Assembly: GCA_946188395.1 (NCBI GenBank)
Contig: CAMHUU010000008.1
Coordinates: 1-64,000 of the forward strand
Origin: an uncultured Prevotellaceae bacterium
GTDB lineage: Bacteria; Bacteroidota; Bacteroidia; Bacteroidales; Bacteroidaceae
Direction of reading: 5' to 3'
DNA: 64,000 bases
Shown: positions 40,883 to 50,200 of the stretch, piece by piece
Numbering within the stretch: position 1 is the first letter of the stretch
How the letters are laid out: the number at the start of each line of letters is the position of its first letter
Translations under genes and position numbers: made by a program
Notes under the pieces: generated by a model
Told to the model about the DNA's origin: nothing
Seen by the model: the letters and a program-made list of their open reading frames with translations, nothing else
The model's database searches: none

Positions 40883-41878
40883 TTAGTCGGCCACAAGGGT
40901 GAAGCGCTTGAAAGCGGTAATCTTCAGGTCCTTGTCCTGCTTGGCGAGCCACTGAGCAACAGTAGCCTTGTCGCCGTCGCCGAACTGGAACTCCTGGTCG
41001 ACCAGGCAGCTCTCCTTCAGGAACTTCTGAACACGTCCCTTGGCGATGTTCTCGATCATAGGCATCTTGAGGTTGGCCTCACCCTCGACCTTTGCATCGG
41101 CAATGATCTTGCGGGCTTCGTCGGCCTGTGCCTGTGTGAGCCATCCCTTGGCCATATTGGACTCGATGTGGTCCTCGGAATCGACGAGGTTGGGGTTCAA
41201 ACCAGCCTTCTTGAGCTTCATCTCGACAAACTTCTCGACCTGCTCGAGCTTGGTCTTCTCGAAAGAGGTCTTGTACTCCTCGTCGAGGATCTTCTGGTCG
41301 ACACTCTGGGCATCGAGGGCTACGGGCTTCATAGCAGCGACCTGCATGGCCACGAGGTGACCCTGCTCGGCTGCGGGCTTGTTGGTCTGGACCATGGTGC
41401 ACAGGGTGTGCTTGCCCATGTGGTCGTAAACCTCGACATTGTCGCCAGCAAGGGTGAGGTAGCCGTCGAGCTCCATCTTCTCGCCAGTGATACCCGAGCG
41501 CTGTGTGACAGCCTCCTGAGCGGTCTGACCGTTGATGTCGAGTGCCTTGACGGCCTCGATGTCGGCAGCCTTAGCAGCGATGGCTGCATCGAGGATGCTC
41601 TGGGTGAGGGCAATGAAGTCGGCTCCGTTGGCTACGAAGTCGGTCTCGCACTTCAGGGCGAGCATGGCGGCAAAGCCGTCGACCTTCTTTACGAGTACAC
41701 AACCATTAGATGTCTCACGGTCGCTACGCTTGGCAGCGATGGCCAGTCCGCGCTCGCGGAGCAGTTCCTTGGCCTTGTCGAAGTCGCCCTCGGCCTCGGT
41801 CAGTGCCTTCTTTACGTCGGCCAGACCGGCGCCGGTCATGGCGCGAAGCTTCTTGATATCGTCAATTGAAATTGCCAT
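40883..41878 (-). CDS. tsf: Translation elongation factor Ts
   Basis: 331 residues, nucleotide exchange factor for EF-Tu. The start at 41878 (MAISIDDIKKLRAMTGAGLADVKKAL) gives the canonical UBA-like N-terminus with the MTGAGLADVKKAL signature, followed by KCETDFVA at about 87-94. The frame extends upstream through the rpsB end only because a repeat array happens to be open. Last gene of the ribosomal operon. Confidence 0.97.
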   Translation of the reverse strand: MAISIDDIKKLRAMTGAGLADVKKALTEAEGDFDKAKELLRERGLAIAAKRSDRETSNGCVLVKKVDGFAAMLALKCETDFVANGADFIALTQSILDAAIAAKAADIEAVKALDINGQTAQEAVTQRSGITGEKMELDGYLTLAGDNVEVYDHMGKHTLCTMVQTNKPAAEQGHLVAMQVAAMKPVALDAQSVDQKILDEEYKTSFEKTKLEQVEKFVEMKLKKAGLNPNLVDSEDHIESNMAKGWLTQAQADEARKIIADAKVEGEANLKMPMIENIAKGRVQKFLKESCLVDQEFQFGDGDKATVAQWLAKQDKDLKITAFKRFTLVAD

Positions 41879-41881
41879 AAT

Positions 41882-41916
41882 AATGTTGAATGTTGAATGT
41901 TGAGTGTTGAATGAAT
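41882..41916. repeat. 7-nt tandem repeat array, five units, between rpsB and tsf
   Basis: Units aatgttg (three times), agtgttg and aatgaat, exactly 35 nt, occupying the gap between the tsf start codon and the rpsB stop. Confidence 0.88.
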
Positions 41917-42782
41917 TATTCTGCGGCGGGAGCCTCTTCAGCCTTTGCCTCTTCAGCAGCGGGAGCCTCAGCAGCAGCGGGAGCCTCGTCGGCAGCAGCA
42001 GCCTTGCGGGGGCGGCGAGCCTGGCGCTTGGGCTTTGCCTCTTCGGCCTCTGCCTCAGCCTGTGCGTCCTCGGCCTTCTCGTCGGCCTTCTCGACCTTGC
42101 GCTCCTCAAGACCCTCGGTGATGGCGGCGCAGCAAGCGGTGAGAATGGTCTCTACGCTGTCCTTGGCGTCGTCGTTGGCGGGGATGATGAAGTCGATGTT
42201 CTTGGGGTCGCTGTTGGTGTCGACGATACCGAATACGGGGATACCCAGACGGTTAGCCTCGTGAACGGCAATGTTCTCCTTGAGGACGTCGACAACGAAG
42301 AGTGCGCTGGGCAGACGGGTCAGGTCGGCGATAGAACCGAGGTTCTTCTCCAACTTGGCACGCTGACGGGTTACCTGCAGCAGCTCGCGCTTCGACAGGT
42401 TGGCGAAGGTGCCGTCCTGCATGAGCTTGTCGATGTTCGCCATTTTCTTTACGGCCTTGCGGATGGTCGGGAAATTGGTGAGCATGCCACCCGGCCAGCG
42501 CTCAATCACGTAAGGCATACCAACGCTCTGAGCTTTCTCGGCGATGATTTCCTTGGTCTGTTTTTTAGTAGCGACGAACAGAATCTTCTTGCCACTCTTG
42601 GCAATCTGCTTGAGTGCGTCTGCAGCCTCGTCAATCTTGACGACGGTCTTGTGGAGGTCGATGATGTGGATACCGTTACGCTCGGTATAGATGTAGGGAG
42701 CCATTGCGGGGTTCCACTTACGCTTCAGGTGGCCGAAGTGGCAGCCAGCCTGCAGCAATTGGTCAAAATTTGTTCTTGCCAT
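41916..42782 (-). CDS. rpsB: Ribosomal protein S2
   Basis: 288 residues. Core S2 (FDQLLQAGCHFGHLKRKWNP at the start, PSALFVVDVLKE, GIPVFGIVDTNSDP) is complete by about residue 222. A further 65 residues made almost only of Ala, Glu, Lys, Pro and Arg (EAEEAKPKRQARRPRKAAAA, ending in EAPAAE) form a low-complexity tail, which I believe is common in Bacteroidales S2. Preceded by a 118-nt T-rich/dyad-containing gap from rpsI. Confidence 0.97.
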   Translation of the reverse strand: MARTNFDQLLQAGCHFGHLKRKWNPAMAPYIYTERNGIHIIDLHKTVVKIDEAADALKQIAKSGKKILFVATKKQTKEIIAEKAQSVGMPYVIERWPGGMLTNFPTIRKAVKKMANIDKLMQDGTFANLSKRELLQVTRQRAKLEKNLGSIADLTRLPSALFVVDVLKENIAVHEANRLGIPVFGIVDTNSDPKNIDFIIPANDDAKDSVETILTACCAAITEGLEERKVEKADEKAEDAQAEAEAEEAKPKRQARRPRKAAAADEAPAAAEAPAAEEAKAEEAPAAE

Positions 42783-42900
42783 TTTGTTGTTTTCTTTTTT
42801 GTTGTTGTTTACTTTCTTTTTTAATCTTTTTTGTTAGATCAGCCAACTGGTAGTCGGAACGAGTCCAGTCGGTTTAGATACTAAACGGTGTCCAGTATGT

Positions 42901-43287
42901 TTAACGCTTACTGAACTGGAAGCGACGACGTGCCTTGGGCTGACCGGGCTTCTTACGCTCAACCTCACGGGCATCGCGGGTCAGGAAACCGGCATCCTTC
43001 AGCTTCTTCTTGTCTTCCTCGTTGACCTTCACCAGTGCACGGGCAATGGCGAGGCGCAGAGCCTGGCTCTGACCGGTGAAACCACCACCGTCGAGATTTA
43101 CCTTGATGTCGTATTTTTCAGCAACCTCGAGCAGGTTCAGCGGCTGCTTAACCACATACTGCAGGATGGCTGAGGGGAAGTAGACTTCCAAATCTTTCTT
43201 GTTGATCGTAATCTTGCCAGTACCTTCTGACATGTATACGCGAGCTACTGAGCTCTTGCGACGACCTATTGCGTTGATGTATTCCAT
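42901..43287 (-). CDS. rpsI: Ribosomal protein S9
   Basis: 128 residues. The N-terminus INAIGRRKSSVARVYMSEG and the C-terminal GQPKARRRFQFSKR, whose last arginine reaches the P-site tRNA, are diagnostic. Second gene of the rplM operon, separated from rplM by a 35-nt heptamer array. Confidence 0.98.
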   Translation of the reverse strand: MEYINAIGRRKSSVARVYMSEGTGKITINKKDLEVYFPSAILQYVVKQPLNLLEVAEKYDIKVNLDGGGFTGQSQALRLAIARALVKVNEEDKKKLKDAGFLTRDAREVERKKPGQPKARRRFQFSKR

Positions 43288-43320
43288 CTTAACTTTAAAC
43301 TTTAATCTTTAAACTTTATA
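43286..43320. repeat. 7-nt tandem repeat array, five units, between rplM and rpsI
   Basis: Units atcttaa, ctttaaa, ctttaat, ctttaaa and ctttata, exactly 35 nt, filling the gap from the rpsI start codon to the rplM stop. Same family as in the GH31 gene. Confidence 0.85.
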
Positions 43321-43321
43321 C

Positions 43322-43789
43322 TTACTTGTACTGGTTGATGTCGATAGCCTTGGGCTTCTGGGCCTCGTGCTTGTGCTCGGTGCCGTTATAGACATACAGG
43401 TTGTTGAGCAGTGCGCGTCCGAGGGGGCCTTTGGGCAGCATACCCTTGACGGCGTGCTTGATGATGCGCTCGGGGCCGAAGGGCTTCTTGCGGAGCTCGG
43501 CGGGGGTGTTGAAGCGCTGACCACCGGGATAGCCCGTATAGCGGGTGTATACCTTGTCGGTCTCTTTCTTACCAGTGAATACCACCTTGTCGGCATTGAT
43601 GATGATTACGTTGTCGCCACAGTCCTGGTTAGGAGTGAAGGTGGGCTTGTACTTTCCGCGAATGATCTTAGCTACTTTTGAAGCGAGGCGGCCTACTACC
43701 TGGTCGGTAGCGTCGATTACCACCCATTCCTTCTGCTCGCGAGCAGCTTCCTTAGATACGGAAACGGTCTTGTAACTTAAAGTGTTCAT
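43322..43789 (-). CDS. rplM: Ribosomal protein L13
   Basis: 155 residues. WVVIDATDQVVGRLASKVAK, YTRYTGYPGG and the C-terminal LYVYNGTEHKHEAQKP are diagnostic of L13. First gene of rplM-rpsI-rpsB-tsf, preceded by a leader of about 230 nt with several GC-rich hairpins, suggesting autogenous control of the operon. Confidence 0.98.
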   Translation of the reverse strand: MNTLSYKTVSVSKEAAREQKEWVVIDATDQVVGRLASKVAKIIRGKYKPTFTPNQDCGDNVIIINADKVVFTGKKETDKVYTRYTGYPGGQRFNTPAELRKKPFGPERIIKHAVKGMLPKGPLGRALLNNLYVYNGTEHKHEAQKPKAIDINQYK

Positions 43790-44033
43790 TTCTTCTTAAA
43801 ATTTTTACTACTAAAAAACAGTTTACTTAAATAAATATGTACGCACATAAACAACCACCCGAGGTCTAACTCCCGGTTGTTAGTCTAACGTGCGCTCCGC
43901 AGTCCCTTGCGGGAACCTGTCGGATTGTTGAACCAGCGATTCACGAACCACTGCGTCCGGCCAAAGACGCCGCTATTCACACTCCGGCTCACGGGGGCTC
44001 TAAGCCTACCCCCAAAATCGGACTGCAAAGGTA
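43790..44033 (-). promoter_or_regulatory. Promoter and structured leader of the L13 operon
   Basis: Minus-strand -7 element TACCTTTG at 44033-44026, with no good -33 box because an AAATGAG heptamer array (44042-44074) occupies that position. The transcribed leader of about 230 nt is GC-rich and contains clear hairpins, for example 43849-43881 (aacaacc / ggttgtt closing stem) and GCGTC...GGACGC near 43960. It has no open frame. Position and structure fit a ribosomal-protein leader. An L13 leader type specific to Bacteroidia has been proposed in the literature, as I recall. Confidence 0.6.
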
Positions 44034-44041
44034 CGATAATT

Positions 44042-44074
44042 AAATGAGAAATGAGAAATGAGAAATGAGAAATG
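44042..44074. repeat. 7-nt tandem repeat array upstream of the L13 promoter
   Basis: Four aaatgag units plus a partial fifth, beginning 8 nt behind the -7 element of rplM. Same family as the array at 61610. Confidence 0.88.
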
Positions 44075-44119
44075 CCCTCAGAAACTGTGATTTTACGATA
44101 ATTTAACTTTCTGTAACTT

Positions 44120-44593
44120 TTATTTCTTTGCTTTTGGTTGGTAGAGCACCTGCAGTGTGGGTTTGTAGGTGTTCTCGAGTGTGACGGAAATGAAGCCGTC
44201 GGAAGCATCGAAATTGGCAATCTTGTGGTCGTCCTTGAGCATGGGGCAGTTGGGCCATGCGCCGAGTTCCTTCTCGAGACCGTCGCGCAGCTGTTGCCAC
44301 ATGTGGCGCGTGCTGTCGTTGGTCGACAGGCGGTAGTTCTCCTGTACGGCCTGCACGCGGTCGCCGTCGAAGCCTACGAGTACGCGATAGGGTTCACCGG
44401 CCTTGACGAGGGCCACGAGGCGTCCGCTGTCGGATGCTGCCGAGTCGACGACGAAACCGCGCGCCAACAGGGAGTCGACCATCTGGGGTGCCGTCAGCGA
44501 GAATGCCAGACCGCGATAGTTGAAGGGAGACTTGCTCTCCTGACAAGCTGTGAAGGCCATGAGGGCCACTAGGAAGAATGCTATCTTTTTCAT
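44120..44593 (-). CDS. Small lipoprotein of unknown function
   Basis: 157 residues from the ATG at 44593: MKKIAFFLVALMAFTACQES is a lipoprotein signal with lipobox FTAC (Cys17). The mature part (RGLAFSLTAPQMVDSLLARG, then beta-rich segments) is not recognised as a known family. It stands alone on the minus strand. A TAACTTTG -7 element is present on that strand at 44634-44627. The frame from 44629 would start inside that leader and is rejected. Confidence 0.7.
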   Translation of the reverse strand: MKKIAFFLVALMAFTACQESKSPFNYRGLAFSLTAPQMVDSLLARGFVVDSAASDSGRLVALVKAGEPYRVLVGFDGDRVQAVQENYRLSTNDSTRHMWQQLRDGLEKELGAWPNCPMLKDDHKIANFDASDGFISVTLENTYKPTLQVLYQPKAKK

Positions 44594-44690
44594 AAGAATA
44601 ATGGTTGTATTGTTGAAAATTCGCTGCAAAGTTAGGAATAAAATGGGAAAATGATGACATTAGGAGTGCTAAAACGTCTTAAATGATGTA

Positions 44691-44704
44691 AACTATATAT
44701 AGTT
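44691..44704. promoter_or_regulatory. 14-nt perfect palindrome before the polysaccharide locus
   Basis: aactatatatagtt lies 11 nt before the ATG of the first gene of the SusC/D locus. Possible operator; simple AT composition makes chance occurrence possible. Confidence 0.45.
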
Positions 44705-44715
44705 CGATCTACTAA

Positions 44716-45624
44716 ATGGGTAAACGATGGTTAAAAAGATGTCTGTTGGCAGGCATGACGGCAGTGTGGCTGACGACGGCTGCATGGCCCTTGGGCGCGT
44801 GTGCGCAGGAAGGGCAGCAGTATCGTGTGGCCGCCTGCGACTGGATGATGCTGAAGCGCCAGAAGCTCGGTGAGTTCCAGCTGGCCAAAGACATCGGTGC
44901 CGACGGCGTGGAAGTCGACATGGGTCCGCTGGGACAGCGGGTGCTGTTTGACAACAAGCTGCGTGAGGCCCATTTCCAGGAGCTGTTCCGCCGGACGGCC
45001 GACTCGCTGGGCATCGAGGTGCCGTCGATGGCGATGTCGGGATTCTTCGCCCAGAGCTTTCTGAAGCGCGAGAACTACCGCGAGCTGGTGGACGACTGTC
45101 TGGACGCAATGGACGTGATGGGCGCCCGCGTGGCCTTCCTGCCACTGGGGGGCAGCGGTGACGAGTGGCTGACGGAGGGCGAAGCACGCCAAGAGATGGT
45201 GCGCCGGCTGCACGACGTGGGCGAGCGGGCCTACCAGCGGGGCAAGGTCGTTGCCATTCGCTGTCCGTTGGACGCCCGCAGCACGCGGAAGCTGCTGAAG
45301 GTCGTCGACAGCAAGGGCATCAAGGTGTACTACAACCTGCAGGATGCCGTCGACCAGGGGCGCTGCGTGACGAAGGAACTGAAACGGCTCGGTGCCGCGA
45401 ACATCGCGCAGATTCATGCCTCGCTGACCGACAGCGTGACGCTGGACCGCGACCCGCGCATCGACCTGCACCAGGTGAAGCGCACGCTGGACCGGATGAA
45501 ATGGTCGGGGTGGCTCGTCGTCGAGCGCTCGCGCAACGCCCAGGACGTGAAGAACGTGAAGGGTAACTTCGGAACGAACGTTAGATTTCTGAAGGAAATA
45601 TTTTGCGGGCTTCGCCCTAAATAA
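44716..45624 (+). CDS. Secreted sugar phosphate isomerase/epimerase-like TIM-barrel protein
   Basis: 302 residues with an N-terminal export signal (MGKRWLKRCLLAGMTAVWLT). The mature chain (LGEFQLAKDIGADGVEVDMG, LDAMDVMGARVAFLPLGG, ANIAQIHASLTDS) follows the xylose-isomerase-like TIM-barrel pattern. Exported members of this fold are common in polysaccharide-degrading loci of Bacteroidales but mostly uncharacterised. The last codons (CGLRPK) are read from a hairpin repeat ggg-cttc-gccc that also supplies the stop region. It precedes the DUF4957-like, SusC and SusD genes on the same strand. Confidence 0.72.
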   Translation: MGKRWLKRCLLAGMTAVWLTTAAWPLGACAQEGQQYRVAACDWMMLKRQKLGEFQLAKDIGADGVEVDMGPLGQRVLFDNKLREAHFQELFRRTADSLGIEVPSMAMSGFFAQSFLKRENYRELVDDCLDAMDVMGARVAFLPLGGSGDEWLTEGEARQEMVRRLHDVGERAYQRGKVVAIRCPLDARSTRKLLKVVDSKGIKVYYNLQDAVDQGRCVTKELKRLGAANIAQIHASLTDSVTLDRDPRIDLHQVKRTLDRMKWSGWLVVERSRNAQDVKNVKGNFGTNVRFLKEIFCGLRPK

Positions 45625-45639
45625 ATCGGCCTGAAGGCC
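45607..45639. repeat. Two short hairpin repeats
   Basis: gggcttcgccc (45607-45617) and ggcctgaaggcc (45628-45639), each followed by taaataa. The first recurs at 47235-47245 after the next gene. Confidence 0.7.
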
Positions 45640-45640
45640 T

Positions 45641-45668
45641 AAATAAAAAATAAAAAATAAAAAATAAA
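45641..45668. repeat. 7-nt tandem repeat array, four units
   Basis: Four aaataaa units between the TIM-barrel gene and the DUF4957-like gene. Confidence 0.75.
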
Positions 45669-45716
45669 GACAACACGAAACAACGAAATAAATAACATTT
45701 TTAATAACTTAAACAA

Positions 45717-47231
45717 ATGAAGGATTTTATGAAGAAGAATCATTTCTTTACGTACAGTAAGCTGTGCGTGCTTGCCCTGACAGGAGCAAGCGCCCTGCTG
45801 CTTGCATCGTGCGCCAAAGATGGCTTCGACGACGAATCGTTCGACCCGGGCGTATCGAACACGCAGGTGGCAGCAGTTTCGGCTGACGACATCAAGATTA
45901 CGCCGAGTGCCGACGGTAAGTCGCAGACCATCTCGTGGCCCGTGGTGATGGGCGCAGGAGGCTATCGCGTCAGTCTGTTCGACCTCGCCAATCCCGCCGA
46001 GCCGGTCATCAACGACAGCATCGTCGACGGTTGCCAGGTGACGGGAAAACGCGAAGAAGACTGCAACTACGTGTTGACCATTCAGACGCTGGGTAACAGC
46101 AAGCGCGGCAATACCGACGCTGCGCAGATGACCTCGAAGGAGTTCTCGACATTCACGCCGACGTACAAGACCATTCCCGCAGGGGCCGACCTGAACGAAT
46201 GGTTCGCCGCCAACCCCGTGCCGGCAGACTCGCTGGGCAAGAACCTGAACTACGACCTGGAGGCCGGCGCCAGCTACACGCTGAGCGGTGAGCTGGACTT
46301 CAACGTGAACTGGGTGACGCTGCGCTCGAACAGCAAGGGCAACCCCGCCATCATCCGATTCCTGGGCGAGGCCTGCATCACGTTCGTGGCTCCGTTCAAC
46401 CTGAAGTATCTGACCGTCGACTGCTCGGCGCAGGACATCGCCAGCACCAATCACGGCATCTTTGCCTTCAGCAAGGACCCGTCGGCAGCACCCGTCGGAA
46501 CGGCCATCGACGCCAAGTACAAGTGGGACAAGCCCCTGATTGAGCAGCCCGTGACATTCGTCAGCTGTACCTTCGACAACGTGAAGAGCTACTTCTTCTG
46601 GGACAACCAACAGGCCGTATGCGCCATGACGATGCTCGTGGACAACTGCCTGGTGCACCTGGCCCCCGAGAAGGCATTCGCAGGCGGCGTGTTCTGGACC
46701 AACAAGGGCGGACACGTGAACGACCTGTACGTCACCAACTCGACATTCTACGAGCTGGACACCAACGTGGGCGACTACAAATACTTCTACCAGGCCGGTA
46801 TGGTGAGCGGCGAGGAGATCTATGCCGACAAGAATGCGGCAGAGAACACCGTGAGCTACACCAATTCGACCTTCTACCACGTGACCTGGAACAACGGTCA
46901 GTGGGGTAACTACAACCGCATGGGCGGACGCGCCACCTCGTGGTGGGTGATGACCGACTGCATCTTCTACGACTGCTCGCCGTCGGGTGTGCCCCGTCGC
47001 TTCCTGCACGGTAAGAAGGACCAGCCACACGTTTTGTTCAATAACAACACCTATATGAAGGCCGACGGCACCTTCCAGGATATTACTGCCGACGGCGGTC
47101 ACGACTACGACCTGTCGGGCACGACCATCGAGGAAGACCCGCAGTTTGCCGACCCTGCTGCCGGCGACTTTACCATCAGTGGTCCGACACAGGTGGCCCG
47201 CAAGACCGGTGACCCACGTTGGCTGCCATAA
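45717..47231 (+). CDS. Surface lipoprotein with DUF5123/DUF4957-like domains (polysaccharide locus)
   Basis: 504 residues. Lipoprotein signal with lipobox LLASC (Cys33 from this start; an alternative ATG at 45729 gives the same signal). A fibronectin-like N-terminal part (about 55-150, SQTISWPVVMGAGGYRVSL) is followed by a parallel beta-helix-like region (about 190-480) with repeated NSTFY and DCIFYDC turns. This matches the DUF4957/DUF5123 proteins that accompany pectin-related SusC/D pairs. Probably a cell-surface glycan-binding or lyase-like protein. Catalytic activity is not evident. Confidence 0.78.
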   Translation: MKDFMKKNHFFTYSKLCVLALTGASALLLASCAKDGFDDESFDPGVSNTQVAAVSADDIKITPSADGKSQTISWPVVMGAGGYRVSLFDLANPAEPVINDSIVDGCQVTGKREEDCNYVLTIQTLGNSKRGNTDAAQMTSKEFSTFTPTYKTIPAGADLNEWFAANPVPADSLGKNLNYDLEAGASYTLSGELDFNVNWVTLRSNSKGNPAIIRFLGEACITFVAPFNLKYLTVDCSAQDIASTNHGIFAFSKDPSAAPVGTAIDAKYKWDKPLIEQPVTFVSCTFDNVKSYFFWDNQQAVCAMTMLVDNCLVHLAPEKAFAGGVFWTNKGGHVNDLYVTNSTFYELDTNVGDYKYFYQAGMVSGEEIYADKNAAENTVSYTNSTFYHVTWNNGQWGNYNRMGGRATSWWVMTDCIFYDCSPSGVPRRFLHGKKDQPHVLFNNNTYMKADGTFQDITADGGHDYDLSGTTIEEDPQFADPAAGDFTISGPTQVARKTGDPRWLP

Positions 47232-47234
47232 TAC

Positions 47235-47268
47235 GGGCTTCGCCCTAAATAATAAATAAAAAATAAGA
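47235..47268. repeat. Hairpin repeat followed by 7-nt units
   Basis: gggcttcgccc (47235-47245) followed by three aaataaN-type heptamers before the SusC start, repeating the arrangement at 45607-45668. Confidence 0.65.
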
Positions 47269-47274
47269 GACTCT

Positions 47275-50200
47275 ATGAAAAAATATATCAAAACCTTATG
47301 TCTCGGCGTGGTGCTGATGTTCTCGGCATCGGCGCTGGCGCAGAACCAGACGGTGACAGGTACCGTCATCGACGAACTCGGTGAACCTGTCATTGGCGCT
47401 ACGGTGACGGTGGTGGGCGAGAAGACCGCTACCATTACCGACATGGACGGTAATTATAAGATTGCCGTTCCCAAGGGTAAGAAAGTAACCATTACGTACA
47501 TCGGCTACATGCCTGCAACGGTGGTGCCCGGCGGTACGGTGAAACTGGAAGAAGACAAGCAGACGCTCGAGGAAGTCGTCGTCGTCGGTTACGGCACGCA
47601 GAAGAAGGCACACCTGACGGGTTCGGTAGGAACCGTCGAGGTGGACGACATCCAGGACTTGGCCAACGGCGGTCTGGGACAGTCGCTGTCAGGACTGGTG
47701 AACGGTCTGTCGGTGAGCGGCGGTGACGCCCGTCCCGGCGAGAATGCCCGTCTGTCGATTCGTGACGTAGGTTCCCTGGGTGAGGTGGGTTCCACCGCCC
47801 AGCAGCCGCTGTTCGTCATCGACGGATACATCTATCCCAACGACGTCAAGGTGGGCAACAGCACGCAGAATCTGGGTGCTGAAGCCTTCAACAACCTGGA
47901 CCCCTCGGAAGTCGAGAGCATCTCGGTGCTGAAGGATGCGTCGGCAGCCGTCTACGGTGCCCGCGCCGCCAACGGTGTCATCCTGGTGACTACGAAGAAG
48001 GGTAAGCAGGGCTCGCCCAGCATCAGCTATAGCGGTAGCATCGGTTTCACCGACGAGGTGGCCCGTCCGAAGCTGCTCAGCGCCTACGACTACGGACGTC
48101 TGTATAACGCCATTGCGGCAGCAGACCCGACGAACACGTCGCTGAACCACACGACAGCACTCTTCCAGGCCGACGAGCTGGAGGCCATGAAGTCGCTGAA
48201 CTACGACCTGCTCGACAAATACTGGTCGACGGGCTATACCACGCGTCACGCCGTGAACGTCAGCGGAGCTACCGAGAAGGTGAGCTACTTCGGCGGCATC
48301 ACCTACTTCAAGCAGGACGGTAACCTGGGCAAGCTCGACTACGACCGCTGGAACTATCGCGCCGGCATCGACGTGAAGATCAGCGACCACCTGACGGCCA
48401 ACCTGACCGTCAGCGGTGACTACGGCAAGAAGAACACGCCGCTGGTGAAGGTCGGCGGATCGGGTAACGAGAAGGACTACAACCTGCTGCTCACGCGCCC
48501 GACATACATTCCCGAATATGTCGACGGGAACCCCATTCCCGCCTATGGCGTCAGTGGCGGACAGCGCAACCAGAATCAGAACTACCACTTCGACGTGCTG
48601 CAGAACAACGGCGACTACAGCCGCAACATGTCGAACAACATGAGCATCAACGGTAGCCTGTCGTACGACTTCGGATGGAGCAAGCTGCTGAAAGGTCTGA
48701 AGCTGCGCTTCTCGTATTCGAAGAGCATCAACAACGACAAGACCAACCAGTACGGCTCGCACTATACGCTGTACCAGATGACGCGCCGCTACGGTTCGGG
48801 CAACCACCTGTACACGCCGACATCGGGCGACGACCCGTCGTTCAACTATCTGGACCCGGCGAACTTCAACGGTACGACCTACAACAACGGTAACATGCTG
48901 TACCGCACGACGACACGTACGGACAACTACCAGATGAACTTCACCGCACAGTATGCCCGCGACTTCGGCAAGCACCATGTCAGCGCCCTGTTCTCGATCG
49001 AGAAGTCGGAGGCCGAGAGTGAGTACCTGCAGGGCCAGCGCGAGAACCCCTACCCCTTCACCACACAGCAGTATAACTCGGCTGACGGTGAGATGACAAC
49101 GGTGTTCACACGCTCCGAGAGCGGTACGCTGTCGTACATCGGACGCGTCAACTACGCATACGCCGACCGCTACCTGTTCGAATTCCTGCTGCGCTCGGAT
49201 GCCTCGACAAAGTTCGCACCCAACAACTACTGGGGCACCTTCCCCGCCATTTCGGCTGGTTGGGTGGTCAGCGAGGAACCTTGGTGGCAGAACATCCAGG
49301 CACTGAAGTTCGTCGACTTCCTGAAGATTCGCGCCAGCTGGGGTCTCACCGGTCGTGACAACCTCGCCGCATGGCAGTGGATGCAGATCTACGCACAGGA
49401 CGCCAACCGTGGTCCCGTGTTCGGCGTCGGCGCACAGAACGACTCCGAGAACCGCATCACCATCAACAAGAACAACTCGGCCGTCAACGAGGACGTGCAC
49501 TGGGACAAGTCGTACAAGATGAATATCGGTATCGACTTCCAGGTGCTGAACAAGCGCTTGGCCGTCAACTTCGACTGGTACTACGAGAAGAACCGCGAGA
49601 TGCTGCTCAACCTGTCGCAGGAGATTCCTACACCCATCGGCACACAGACTGCTTCGCAGAACCTCGGCGAGATGAACAACTGGGGTTGGGAGCTCGGCAT
49701 CACGTGGCGCGACAAGATCGGCAAGGACTTCAAGTACCGCATCGGCATCAATACCGGCTATCACGACAACGAGGTGCTCTTCATGGACTTCCCCAAGGAG
49801 TATCTCTACCGCCAGATTACCAAGGGCAGCCGTACCGACATCGGACTGTGGGGCATGCAGTGCATCGGCATGTTCCGCACGTTCCAGGACATCGAGGAGT
49901 ACTTCGCCAAGTACAACATCACGTCGTACATGGGTATGACCAAGGACAAGGTGCGCCCGGGTATGCTCATATATAAAGATGTACGCGGAGCCTACAACCA
50001 GGAGACCGGACAGTACGACGGTCCCGACGGCATCGTCGACAAGGACAACGACCAGGTATGTCTGTCGAACCGCTCGAACCCCTACGGATTCACCGTCAAC
50101 GCACATGCCGACTGGAAGGGCATCTCACTGACCGCTCAGTTCGGTGCATCGTGGGGCGGGTACACCACGCTGCCCTCGGCAGCCATCGGTGTAGCCAGCG

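Noticed and set aside
41879..42109. N-terminal extension of EF-Ts
   Set aside because: The frame runs through rpsB and a heptamer array; EF-Ts proteins begin at MAISIDDIKKL-like sequence, here at 41878.
45639..47444. 601-residue open frame on the minus strand
   Set aside because: Antisense to the DUF4957-like lipoprotein and start of the SusC-like gene; no domain recognised.
47689..50106. 805-residue open frame on the minus strand
   Set aside because: Antisense to the SusC-like gene; Val/His/Leu-rich composition typical of a reverse-strand shadow.
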